Origin: Novipirellula aureliae
Lineage (GTDB): Bacteria; Planctomycetota; Planctomycetia; Pirellulales; Pirellulaceae
DNA length: 64,000 nucleotides
Direction: 5' to 3'
Assembly (NCBI RefSeq): GCF_007860185.1
Contig: NZ_SJPY01000009.1
Location: forward strand, 235,867 to 299,866
Part shown: one piece after another, positions 27,711 through 36,754 of the stretch
Layout: each line of letters opens with the position of its first letter
How positions within the stretch are numbered: position 1 is the stretch's first letter
The notes under the pieces: model-generated
Seen by the model: only the letters and a program-made list of their open reading frames with translations
What the model was told of the DNA's origin: nothing
Database searches by the model: none
Made by a program: the position numbers and the translations under genes

Positions 27711-27957
27711 TATCGGCGTCTCTCCGAGACGTCGAATGCAACGCTGACCGTAGCGGCGTCTCTCCGAGACGTCGACTGCAACACTGACCGTAGCGGCGTC
27801 TCTCCGAGACGTCGACTGCGACACTGACCGTATCGGCGTCTCTCCGAGACGTCGAATGCAACGCGATCGAATACGTCGGGAATTCTTGCGAATTCCACCA
27901 CAACACAGCGTCTCGGAGAGACGCCACTGAAAAATCGCGTCTCGGAGAGACGCGGCT
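27711..27957. repeat. Tandem 40-bp palindromic repeats plus inverted copies
   Basis: Four units start at 27711, 27751, 27791 and 27831, exactly 40 bp apart. Each has the core GGCGTCTCTCCGAGACGTCG, in which CGTCTC and GAGACG pair over a TCC loop. After ~60 bases of other sequence, two further copies appear inverted (gcgtctcggagagacgc, near 27908 and 27934) with 7-bp stems. The array fills the gap between the wbpD-like and wbpE-like genes. It has no spacers, so it is not a CRISPR. Confidence 0.9.
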
Positions 27958-27979
27958 ACTTACACTAACTGAATAGATC

Positions 27980-29128
27980 ATGCATCAAGATAACTCCACT
28001 TCGCTGATTCCTCTTGTTGACTTGCAAACTCAATCACGTCTTCTTAAAGAGGACATTCTTCGCCGCATGGGCGATGTGATCGACGGAGCCCGGTACATTC
28101 TCGGCCAAGAGGTTCAAGAATTTGAAGAGCGGTTTGCAGCCTATTGCCAAGTCGATCATTGTATCGGCATGGCGAACGGTACCGAAGCGATTCACATGGC
28201 CCTCCGCGCCCTCGATATTGGAGCAGGCGACGAGGTCATTACTGCAGGCAATTCGTTTGCAGCAACCGCTTTGGCGATAGCTCACGCGGGAGCCGAGGCG
28301 GTATTCATTGATATCGATTCAACCGATTTCAATATTGATATCGAATTGATCGAGGATGCGATTACGGAAAAAACGAAGGCAATTATCCCCGTCCATTTAT
28401 TTGGCCAGCCTGCTCGGATGAAAGAGATTCGGGAGATCGCGGATCGGCACGGATTGAAAATCATTGAGGATTCGGCTCAAGGCCATGGTGCGGAAATCGA
28501 TGGCAAACGTTGTGGTTCGTTTGGTGATATTGGCTGTTTTAGCTTCTATCCTGGCAAGAATCTCGGTGCCTTCGGTGACGGTGGTGCAACGGTCACCAAT
28601 GATCCGGCATTGGCCGACAAGCTGCGTTTGCTTCGCAATTACGGGCAAAAAGAGAAAAACCGACACGATGTGCTGGCTTTCAACAGCCGGCTTGATACGA
28701 TTCAAGCGTGTGTTCTGCTCTCGAAAATGGACCATGTTGAAAAATGGACCGAGCAACGTCAGCAAGTGGCAGCGTGGTACCGAGAGGATTTGGCCGACGT
28801 CGAATTGATGTTGCCGGAAGAACGTCATGATGTCCGTCATGTCTACCATTTGTTTGTCGTTCGTACGCCCCATCGCGATGAATTGATGGCTTCGTTGGCT
28901 GCGAAGAATATTGCGGCGGGTATCCATTACCCTAATCCACTAAGCCGAGCGGCTCCGTTTGTGGACTCGCGTACATATCCCATGGGTTTGCCAGTGTGTC
29001 AAACCGTTGCGGAGGAAATTGTTTCGCTACCGATGTACCCTGAAATGACACGAGACCAGGTGTCGCGTGTCAGCGAAGCGATCAGCTCCTTTGTGAAAGA
29101 AAAGGAAAACGCAAGTGAACTTGTCTGA
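27980..29128 (+). CDS. DegT/DnrJ/EryC1/StrS aminotransferase, WbpE-like
   Basis: PLP-dependent sugar aminotransferase of 382 residues. Motifs: GMANGTEAIHMALRALDIGAGDEV, EDSAQGHGAEIDGKRCGSFGDIG (cofactor Asp), and the Schiff-base lysine in FSFYPGKNLGAFGDGGA (~189). In the neighbourhood it should transaminate the 3-keto sugar made by the WbpB-like enzyme before acetylation by the WbpD-like enzyme. Its end overlaps the next gene by 14 bases. Confidence 0.93.
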   Translation: MHQDNSTSLIPLVDLQTQSRLLKEDILRRMGDVIDGARYILGQEVQEFEERFAAYCQVDHCIGMANGTEAIHMALRALDIGAGDEVITAGNSFAATALAIAHAGAEAVFIDIDSTDFNIDIELIEDAITEKTKAIIPVHLFGQPARMKEIREIADRHGLKIIEDSAQGHGAEIDGKRCGSFGDIGCFSFYPGKNLGAFGDGGATVTNDPALADKLRLLRNYGQKEKNRHDVLAFNSRLDTIQACVLLSKMDHVEKWTEQRQQVAAWYREDLADVELMLPEERHDVRHVYHLFVVRTPHRDELMASLAAKNIAAGIHYPNPLSRAAPFVDSRTYPMGLPVCQTVAEEIVSLPMYPEMTRDQVSRVSEAISSFVKEKENASELV

Positions 29129-31508
29129 CCAAACCTTGTTGCGAAATGAAACGTCTCGAGACGAAGCAAGCGGTTCTGATCGTGCTTTGATCGAAGCGAG
29201 CCCGTTTCATACGTTAGCCGAATCGAAGCCCGTGGTTTCGCCCCTCTGGGCGAATTCGCGTGCCAGCCAAAACGCATCGCTTGAATCCTACTTAGAGATT
29301 CCTTTTCGTCACAAGCGGCTAATCATTGGCTCAATGCTGATGAGTTTGTTGTTGGGATGGATGGCGATTGCGTTGTGGCCGCGCAGTTATTCGTCCGAGT
29401 CAAAATTGATTGTACGAGTTGGTCGAGAAAGCGTTTCGCTCGACCCCACGGCGACGACGAGTTCGACATTAATGTTGCAGAAGACGCAGGAAGAAGAGAT
29501 TGTTTCGGCATTAGAAATTTTGAGCAGTCGTCAAATGGCAGAGTCCGTAGTCGACAAATTGACCCCTGCTGCGATTATCGAAGGTGCATTGCCACGAAAC
29601 GCCCAACAAACGGCGGCAGCGAAAACACACGCACCAGCGTTAGGAGACAAGATCGATAGGGTCGTTGACCCGGCCAAGCAAGCGTTGATGGATGGATTGC
29701 TAGCCGCTGGAATTCGCGATGAGTACGGGGACCGCGAACGTGCGGTTCGGAAACTCCAATCCTCGGTCAGTATCTTCTCGCCCCGAAAGTCGACCGTGAT
29801 TGTGATTGAAGCCGAAGCAAAGACACCTCAAATGGCGCAAGCGATTGTTCGAGAGTTGACGGAGTCTTTCATGGATGAACATATTAAGACGTCGCACACT
29901 GCCGGTTCCTATGAATTTTTTAAGGCCGAAGCGGCTAAAGTCAAGGAACAATTGAATGCACTCGTTGCTGCGCGTAGCCAATTCATGCAAGACAATAAAA
30001 TTATATCGATTCAAGCGAATCGTGATTTGTTGCAAGAACGGATTTCGGGGCTGGATCGTGACTTGGTTGTCGCTTCTGGGCAACTGGAGCAAGCTGTTTC
30101 GATGGTGAATGATTTGAAGTCAAAGTTGGACATCACCGATGACGAGATTATTTCATCCAAGTTGGTAGGAACGAATCCAACGTGGAGTGGGATGCGCCAG
30201 AAGGTTCATGACTTGGAACTTGCCGAACAGGATTGGGCGTCGCGAAGTCGTTCGAATCATCCTCAACTCATCCAAATACGTGAACAATTACGTTCCGCTC
30301 GCGATGAACTTGCAAAGACAAAAAGTGAGCGAGTTGATGAAAACACCACCCCGAATCCGCTGAAGATGCAATTGAGAGAGGAGCTGCAGCAGCAAACCAC
30401 GTCAGCTGCCGGACTTAGCGCACTGATGCATCAGAAGTTGGCACAGCGAGCTGAGTTGGAAGAGCGTATTGACCAATTGCTCGACGGCGAACGGAGGTTA
30501 ACCGAATCAGATCGCGATATTCATTTGCTCGATAGCACATTGAGAATGCTACGCGAAAAGTTGGAAGAGGCTCGCGTGATCGAGCAGCTCAATGCAAAGA
30601 AGATCTCTAATATTCACATCTTTCAACCCGCGTCGTTCGTTGAACGCCCGGTCAGTCCGAAAAAACCTTTGTTTGCAATTGGGTTCATTGGTTTGGGGGT
30701 GGCATCGGGACTCGGTTTGGCGTTTCTCCGAGAGGGAACGTCGCAAAAGATCCGGACCAGTTTCGATGTCGAAAACCAGCTCGGCGTTCCCGTTGTTGCT
30801 AACATTCCACAGACGCGTCGTTTGTCTTCGCCTGGGTTGACAAACGATCGCGTTTACCAAAAGAGATGCCAAGAATTAATAGCCGAGGTATTAATGGGGC
30901 GTTCTTCCTCTACGCGTCCTTGCGAAGGTCCCGAAGCATTGATGCTTGGCGTGATCGGCGTTGACGTCGGTGTAGGGGCCAGTACGTTAGCGGTTCATTT
31001 GGCAAGAACCAGTAGTGTCGACTACGGTATTAAGACCATGCTTGTCGATGCGGATGCCCAGCAACGAACGACGTCGGATATTTTCGGGCTAAACGGTTCA
31101 CCCGGATTGGTTGAACTTGTTGGTGGTCAAGCCTCGCATGATGAATGTCTACAACGAGCGGACGGATATCCGATCGACTTGGTCGCGTCGGCTGCGGATT
31201 CATGTACCGAAACCCTACGCGGTACGCCGTCGGATATTATCCAGGCGTTGCATGCTTATCGACATGAGTGCAAATTGATGGTTATCGATTTGCCTGCTGC
31301 GAACCAGCCCGATCAAGTGGTCACCTTGGTTCAGCATCTTGACTGCGTTTTGGTCGTCGTCGAGTCCGAACAAACGGAAATCGAAGCGGCGGAACGATTG
31401 TTAAGAAGATTGGCAGACAGCCCAACACAGATCGTTGGCGTCGTGCTGAATAAAACGCAGCATTACCTTCCAAAAGTAATTCGGAGGTTCACCGCCTCAT
31501 CCGTCTAG
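29115..31508 (+). CDS. Wzz/BY-kinase-like chain-length protein, Walker A lysine missing
   Basis: A 797-residue fusion of a polysaccharide co-polymerase and a bacterial tyrosine-kinase-type ATPase. A Wzz domain starts at ~55 with helix LIIGSMLMSLLLGWMAIAL; coiled coil runs ~230-490; the second helix lies near 517-535 after FVERPVSPKKPL; the P-loop domain is ~600-797. The Walker A region reads GVDVGVGASTLAV where these enzymes have PGEGKST: the phosphate-binding lysine is replaced. Walker A' (TMLVDADAQQ) and B (LMVIDLPA) remain. The C-terminus has no tyrosine cluster. It may regulate without phosphorylating. Confidence 0.88.
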   Translation: MNLSDQTLLRNETSRDEASGSDRALIEASPFHTLAESKPVVSPLWANSRASQNASLESYLEIPFRHKRLIIGSMLMSLLLGWMAIALWPRSYSSESKLIVRVGRESVSLDPTATTSSTLMLQKTQEEEIVSALEILSSRQMAESVVDKLTPAAIIEGALPRNAQQTAAAKTHAPALGDKIDRVVDPAKQALMDGLLAAGIRDEYGDRERAVRKLQSSVSIFSPRKSTVIVIEAEAKTPQMAQAIVRELTESFMDEHIKTSHTAGSYEFFKAEAAKVKEQLNALVAARSQFMQDNKIISIQANRDLLQERISGLDRDLVVASGQLEQAVSMVNDLKSKLDITDDEIISSKLVGTNPTWSGMRQKVHDLELAEQDWASRSRSNHPQLIQIREQLRSARDELAKTKSERVDENTTPNPLKMQLREELQQQTTSAAGLSALMHQKLAQRAELEERIDQLLDGERRLTESDRDIHLLDSTLRMLREKLEEARVIEQLNAKKISNIHIFQPASFVERPVSPKKPLFAIGFIGLGVASGLGLAFLREGTSQKIRTSFDVENQLGVPVVANIPQTRRLSSPGLTNDRVYQKRCQELIAEVLMGRSSSTRPCEGPEALMLGVIGVDVGVGASTLAVHLARTSSVDYGIKTMLVDADAQQRTTSDIFGLNGSPGLVELVGGQASHDECLQRADGYPIDLVASAADSCTETLRGTPSDIIQALHAYRHECKLMVIDLPAANQPDQVVTLVQHLDCVLVVVESEQTEIEAAERLLRRLADSPTQIVGVVLNKTQHYLPKVIRRFTASSV

Positions 31509-31534
31509 GTCCGAGGTCGTGGGAAACTTATTCG

Positions 31535-32917
31535 ATGGTTAATGCAGTTGTGAACGCCCCGATACAAACATGTTTGGTGAGTCAAAGGAACGTTTCGCAA
31601 TCGATGGCGAATTCGCTTTCGTGGCCTGAACGTTTGGCTTTGTTGGTTGCGATCATCGAGATTCCGTTACAGCTCGATAAGTTTTTCTTTTTTCACGAGA
31701 GCGACTCGTTACTTGGGGCGGTTGGTGGGCTGAGTATATCACTGACTACTCTGTCGCTGATCTTTTTGTATGGTGTTTGGGCTGCCAATACTGCTCTACA
31801 TCGGTCCCGTTTGGCATACAGGTGCATCTTCGGATACCCGATGATCGTGTATCTGACAATCGTGCTTGCCAGTGCGATGTGGGCGACAAAACCTGCATTA
31901 TCCCTATTCGATTTTGCAGTTTTGGTGCATGCCTATTTGCTGTTTTTTTACGTTGCCAACCGTTTGCAAACGCACAGCGATGTTCAATTTATCCTGTTTG
32001 GATTTGCCTTGACAATGGCGATTCAAAGTGGATTGATTTTCTACGCTGGATTTCTTGGCATTGAAACCGAGCGATACGATCTTGGGCCCATCACGCTAAC
32101 CGTAAACGAAGGGCAGCGTCACGGGGGGACAATGCACTCACCGGTTTTGGCGGGCAGTACGCTCGCGATGCTGTGGTTGCCAGTTCTGGCGTCGTTGACT
32201 GTATTGAAGGAAAAGCGGTCTTGGTGTTTCGCTTTTGTAGCGGTCGTCATGGGGGTCGTTGCAATTTTCTTGACCCAAACGCGGGGTGCGATTTTGACTT
32301 CGGTGGTGGGCATGTCAATCATTGGCGGAGGAATGCTGATGCGAGGTTGGCTACCTAAGTGGACGATTGTGCTTGCTGGGGTTTTAGTCATTGTTAGTAT
32401 TTATCCTGCCATCATTGTCTACGAGAAACGAGTTCAATTCGGTGACGGAGATTCGGCCAGAGCACGAAAGCACTTGTCGGCCATCGCACTCGAACTGATT
32501 TCACAGCATCCGATGCTAGGCCATGGCTCAGGAAATTGTCATTTGGCGGGTCAAAATATTGCAGATCGCGGCGAGTTCCGGGGCGAATGGTACTACACCG
32601 TCCATAGTAAATACTTGTTGGTCTGGATCGAAACAGGTGTCTTTGGATTTATCGCCTTTTTAGCGGTGATTGGTAATGCGCTGCGTCAATCGATGGCGGC
32701 TTGGCTAACAAAGGATGGCGCATTGGCTGTCATTGGTCTGGCGTTTTTCGCATCCATTTCGGGGCACATGCTGCATTTGGCGGTTGATATTTTCAACTCG
32801 CGGACACAAGTCCAGATTCTGTGGTTGCTGTTTGGAATGTCCGCTGCCGTTTACAAGCTATCGAATCACGAACGTTTCGCTCGCCGCGCTCCGACGATGC
32901 TTCGGAGGGCCGGATGA
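31535..32917 (+). CDS. O-antigen ligase/polymerase family protein (Wzy-like)
   Basis: A 460-residue protein with about eleven membrane helices and the typical large periplasmic loop containing ISQHPMLGHGSGN (~325-337), a signature of the Wzy_C/WaaL family. It follows the Wzz-like gene and precedes the flippase gene, so it is most likely the repeat-unit polymerase of this locus. Its TGA overlaps the ATG of the next gene (ATGA). Confidence 0.87.
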   Translation: MVNAVVNAPIQTCLVSQRNVSQSMANSLSWPERLALLVAIIEIPLQLDKFFFFHESDSLLGAVGGLSISLTTLSLIFLYGVWAANTALHRSRLAYRCIFGYPMIVYLTIVLASAMWATKPALSLFDFAVLVHAYLLFFYVANRLQTHSDVQFILFGFALTMAIQSGLIFYAGFLGIETERYDLGPITLTVNEGQRHGGTMHSPVLAGSTLAMLWLPVLASLTVLKEKRSWCFAFVAVVMGVVAIFLTQTRGAILTSVVGMSIIGGGMLMRGWLPKWTIVLAGVLVIVSIYPAIIVYEKRVQFGDGDSARARKHLSAIALELISQHPMLGHGSGNCHLAGQNIADRGEFRGEWYYTVHSKYLLVWIETGVFGFIAFLAVIGNALRQSMAAWLTKDGALAVIGLAFFASISGHMLHLAVDIFNSRTQVQILWLLFGMSAAVYKLSNHERFARRAPTMLRRAG

Positions 32918-34458
32918 GGGCAGGTTCGAAAAACAGTTCAAAACCAAGAGGGACCGTATTCAAGACCAGTAAAAATGCGGTCATGTTGTTGGCGGGTACG
33001 ATGATTCGTATGATCGCTGCGTTTGCGTTTATCGTCTACTGTGCCGACCAACTCGGTGTTGAAGGTTTCGGCAAATACACCGTTGCGGTTCATTACTTTG
33101 AATTGTTTTTGAGTTTGACAGCTACAGCTGTTGGAATTCTTCTCACACGTGATATTGCTCGTTGGCCTCGCCATAGCGACCAATTGTTGACGTCAGGTAT
33201 TTTGCTGACATCGATGCTTAGTGTTTTTGGTTCGGTTGCCATATGGATGCTTGGGTATTTGTTTGGCTACGATCTTGACACCCGACAAGCCATGTTGATC
33301 GCTTCGGCAGCATTGATTCCCGCTTCGATATGTGTCGTTTTTGAAGCGGTGTTTGTGACACACGGCCGAGCCGAGTTGATGGCGGGCGGCGTGACGCTTG
33401 AGAGTTTTTTGCGAATTGGCATTAGTCTTTGGCTGTTGGCCCAGGGTTTCGGCTTGATTGCATTGTTGTGGGCATTCTTAGTCGTTCGCTGTTTCCTATT
33501 ATTGGTGTATCTATGGGGGATGCAGCGTATTGGAGCACTGGGGTGGACCTTTTCGCGGCATCGTCATTTCCGCTTGATCTCACGTTGGAGAATGTTTGCG
33601 GCCGAGAATTGGATGGCATCGATTTACACCAATTTGGACATTATCGTCTTGTCATGGATATCAGGCGAAGCCGCAGCGGGGATCTATAGTGCCGCTCGAA
33701 AAGTGGTGCGTCTCGGAGCGGTTGTCGCCAAGAGTTACACCACGGCGATCTTCCCAGTCATGAGCCGCATGTATACGGAATCACGCGATTCGTTTTCTCG
33801 GTTGTACACTCATTCTATTCGCGTCTTGACGTTGTTGGCGCTGCCAGCGGTTGCGGTCGTCTCGGTGATTCCTGAGCGAGTGATCGGGTTGCTATTTAGC
33901 AGCGAGTTTGACGAAGCGGCGACCGTCCTTCGAGTACTGATCTGGGTCCTGCTGATCGATTTTTTGAATCCATTCCTCAGCTATACGCTGTTTGCTCAAG
34001 GACGCCAAGATCGTTCGATGCGAGTTGCAGCGATCAGTTTAGCTGTCAATTCGGTCGCCACCTACTTCCTCGTCGTTCGCTATGGTGCGGTCGGTGCCGC
34101 TTTGGGCACCTTGATCAGTGGTTCGGTGGCAATGTGTTGTTACTTTGTCGCGACGATGGAAAAACGAGAAATACGCAACACATTTTTGGAGACAACAAGA
34201 ATTCTAATCGCTTGTGCGGTATTAGCACTTGTTATTTCAATGGTCCGCAATTCATTTTGGGCTGTCATTGTACTCACCAGCCTACTCGTTTATCCGATCC
34301 TGCTGATCTTCGCGGGTGCGGTTCGTTTTGAGGATTTCACATTTTTCAAAAACACGTTTAATGCGATTTCGCTGAAAATGCGAACGCCAGCTTTAGAATC
34401 GGGGAACTATACTGCCCCAAGCTCCGGAGAGTCTGAAGAGCGGTCTTCGAGTCATTAA
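32914..34458 (+). CDS. Polysaccharide flippase (Wzx-like, MATE/MOP family)
   Basis: About 514 residues with 12-14 membrane helices; begins RTVFKTSKNAVMLLAGTMIRMI, continues GVEGFGKYTVAVHYFELF, and has the mid-protein SGEAAAGIYSAARKVVRLG stretch typical of Wzx/RfbX. It should flip the lipid-linked repeat unit to the periplasm. The frame is open to 32821, but ATG 32914 gives the ATGA overlap with the polymerase gene and begins the flippase fold. Confidence 0.88.
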   Translation: MRAGSKNSSKPRGTVFKTSKNAVMLLAGTMIRMIAAFAFIVYCADQLGVEGFGKYTVAVHYFELFLSLTATAVGILLTRDIARWPRHSDQLLTSGILLTSMLSVFGSVAIWMLGYLFGYDLDTRQAMLIASAALIPASICVVFEAVFVTHGRAELMAGGVTLESFLRIGISLWLLAQGFGLIALLWAFLVVRCFLLLVYLWGMQRIGALGWTFSRHRHFRLISRWRMFAAENWMASIYTNLDIIVLSWISGEAAAGIYSAARKVVRLGAVVAKSYTTAIFPVMSRMYTESRDSFSRLYTHSIRVLTLLALPAVAVVSVIPERVIGLLFSSEFDEAATVLRVLIWVLLIDFLNPFLSYTLFAQGRQDRSMRVAAISLAVNSVATYFLVVRYGAVGAALGTLISGSVAMCCYFVATMEKREIRNTFLETTRILIACAVLALVISMVRNSFWAVIVLTSLLVYPILLIFAGAVRFEDFTFFKNTFNAISLKMRTPALESGNYTAPSSGESEERSSSH

Positions 34459-34528
34459 CTTTATTTCCATCGCTCACGAGCACTCGAGCGGATTTTTTGC
34501 CAAGCGTCTACTTAGGAAAATACTAATC

Positions 34529-36754
34529 ATGTCGGATCGTAATCACCTTCGCATCGGAATGATAGGTTGTGGGGCCATCGCGGAGCTTTATCACTTGCCC
34601 GCACTCGAGAATCTCGCTTCGGCAGTTGGCAATACCGTGCTAGTTGATCCGAATGCTGCACGATTGGCTGAGATGGGGAAACGATTCTCGGTTGCCGATG
34701 CGGTAGAGGATTATCGAACCTTGGAAGGAAAAATAGACGGCGTCATCGTCGCGACGCCACCCGCGAGTCACTTCGAAATATGCAAGTGGTTTTTGGAGCG
34801 TGGAATTGATGTATTGTGTGAAAAACCGTTAACGGAATCAGGCAGTCAGGCCAAAGAATTGGTTGACATCGCTGAGCAGAACGGAGCGAAATTGGCGGTA
34901 AATCAAACGCGTCGATTCTTTCCCACCTATCAAAAAATTCGCGAACTGATCAAAGATGGTATTCTTGGTGAGCTGAAGTCGATCACCTACCACGATGGGA
35001 ATGATTTTGATTGGCCCGCAGCGACGCCGCACCATTTTGCTCGTGGGGCAAAGGGTGCATGGTCCGATACCGGTGTGCATCTGTTGGACACAGTCTGCTA
35101 TTGGCTGGGCGAAACACCGACGTTGGTCGAGTCTTTGAATGATTCCGAAATTGGTCCTGAAGCGATGGCAACCGTCCGGCTAAAGCACGGTCAATGTCGC
35201 GTCGAAATCAAAGTTAGCCGTTTAGGTAAATTGATGAATGGCTTTCGCATCGTCGGATCATTGGGGACAATTGAAGCGGTTGCGGAAGAGTTTTCGGAAG
35301 TCCGAGTCAAGTTCCACAACGGTCGTAACAAAGTCTACTCTTGCGGTTCGCGAAAAGTAAAGTATGTCGATTTTGCCAAACCTTTGCTAGATAATTTTGC
35401 TGATGTCGTCGCTCGCAAAGCGGAGCCGACGGTCAGTGGTCGAAGCACGATTGGGACCATTTCGTTACTTGAGCAAGCCTATGACGAAAGCAAGACTTAC
35501 GCGATGCCTTGGAAGAGTCCCGTGAAAGATATCGGTGAGTTGCCGAGCGGTGCACAGACGCAGCAAACCATGCGGGTTTTGGTGACCGGAGCGACCGGTT
35601 TTCTAGGCGGACGAGTCGTCGAAATGATGATGGAAATGGATGGTTTGCATCCGGTTGCTTCGGTTCGTCGATGGTCGCGAGCATCTCGGGCGGCACGTAT
35701 CGGCGCAGAGGTTGCCATCTGTGATATCGAAGATGCCAATCAGGTCGATAAGGCAGTACAAGGAATCGATGCAATTGTCCACTGTGCGAAAACGGATGAC
35801 CGAGAGTCGATCGTTGGCGGAACTCGGAACTTGCTTGAAGCTGCGGTGAAGCATGGAGTCAAGCGTTTCGTTTATCTCAGTACGGGAGAGGTTTATGGTC
35901 CTGATGTGAAGGGTGAAATTGTCGAAACGACACCGACGGAGCTAACCGACCGTTTGTATGGAGACGCTAAGATCGAAGCGGAAGCGGTTTGCCGAGAATT
36001 TCATGACCGTGGATTGAAGCCGACCATCCTGCGGCCTTCGGTTATCTATGGCCCGTTTAGCAGTTCATGGACCAGTAACATCGCGACACGTTTGCAATCG
36101 GGCAAATGGGGCTCGTTCGATCAATTGGGTGATGGCAAAGCGAATTTGGTTTATGTTGACGATTTAGTGCAAGCGATCGTCCGCTCGCTTCGCTGTGATG
36201 CGGCTCAGGGCGAGGCGTTTAACGTCAACGGGCCCGATACGTTAACCTGGAATGATTACTTCGAACGCTTTAATGCAGCCTTAGGGTTTCCGCCTTTACA
36301 AAAATTCTCGGCGGCAAAGTCTCGAATGCGTACACAAATGATGGATGCCGTTCGTTTGGTCACGTCAACCGTCGTTGCCCGCTACCAGGATCGCTTGATG
36401 GAAGTATACCTTCAAGGGGGACCGATGAGTCGGTTGATGAAGAAGGTCAAAGGTGAACTGAGTTCGGTTCCAAGCGGTGCCGAATTAAATGGGCTTTTTT
36501 CTCGTGACGTTGTATACTGTGATGAAAAAGCTCATTCAATGCTCGGTTACCGGCCGAAATATTCAATCGACGAAGGGATTGCACAAAGCGTTCTTTGGCT
36601 GCGCCATCATGAGGTCATCAGGCAGGGAGACGATCGATCTGAGACCTACGGAAGAGCAACGAGTGAGAATTTCGATTTGCCCAATCCAAATTCCGACGAG
36701 ACTTTCGAAGGTATGCCCGGGACGTCGCGAGTCTCTGAAGATGCATTGTCATGA
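34529..36754 (+). CDS. Fusion: Gfo/Idh/MocA oxidoreductase + NAD-dependent epimerase
   Basis: A 741-residue two-enzyme chain. Residues 1-335 are a Gfo/Idh/MocA dehydrogenase (IGMIGCGAIAELYHLPAL; CEKPLTESGSQAKELV). Residues ~350-700 are an extended SDR sugar epimerase/dehydratase with VLVTGATGFLGGRV, the YLSTGEVYGPD segment and the catalytic Tyr-Lys pair YGDAK. A short linker (SGAQTQQTM) joins them. The two Rossmann domains probably act in sequence on one nucleotide sugar. The reading frame is continuous, so this is a real fusion. It overlaps the next gene by ATGA. Confidence 0.88.
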   Translation: MSDRNHLRIGMIGCGAIAELYHLPALENLASAVGNTVLVDPNAARLAEMGKRFSVADAVEDYRTLEGKIDGVIVATPPASHFEICKWFLERGIDVLCEKPLTESGSQAKELVDIAEQNGAKLAVNQTRRFFPTYQKIRELIKDGILGELKSITYHDGNDFDWPAATPHHFARGAKGAWSDTGVHLLDTVCYWLGETPTLVESLNDSEIGPEAMATVRLKHGQCRVEIKVSRLGKLMNGFRIVGSLGTIEAVAEEFSEVRVKFHNGRNKVYSCGSRKVKYVDFAKPLLDNFADVVARKAEPTVSGRSTIGTISLLEQAYDESKTYAMPWKSPVKDIGELPSGAQTQQTMRVLVTGATGFLGGRVVEMMMEMDGLHPVASVRRWSRASRAARIGAEVAICDIEDANQVDKAVQGIDAIVHCAKTDDRESIVGGTRNLLEAAVKHGVKRFVYLSTGEVYGPDVKGEIVETTPTELTDRLYGDAKIEAEAVCREFHDRGLKPTILRPSVIYGPFSSSWTSNIATRLQSGKWGSFDQLGDGKANLVYVDDLVQAIVRSLRCDAAQGEAFNVNGPDTLTWNDYFERFNAALGFPPLQKFSAAKSRMRTQMMDAVRLVTSTVVARYQDRLMEVYLQGGPMSRLMKKVKGELSSVPSGAELNGLFSRDVVYCDEKAHSMLGYRPKYSIDEGIAQSVLWLRHHEVIRQGDDRSETYGRATSENFDLPNPNSDETFEGMPGTSRVSEDALS

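Noticed and set aside
27711..27864. CRISPR array
   Set aside because: Units are directly adjacent at a constant 40 bp with no variable spacers and no cas genes.
27585..27981. ORFs reading through the 40-bp repeats
   Set aside because: They only translate the repeat (RRRYGQ-type periodic sequence) on the antisense strand.
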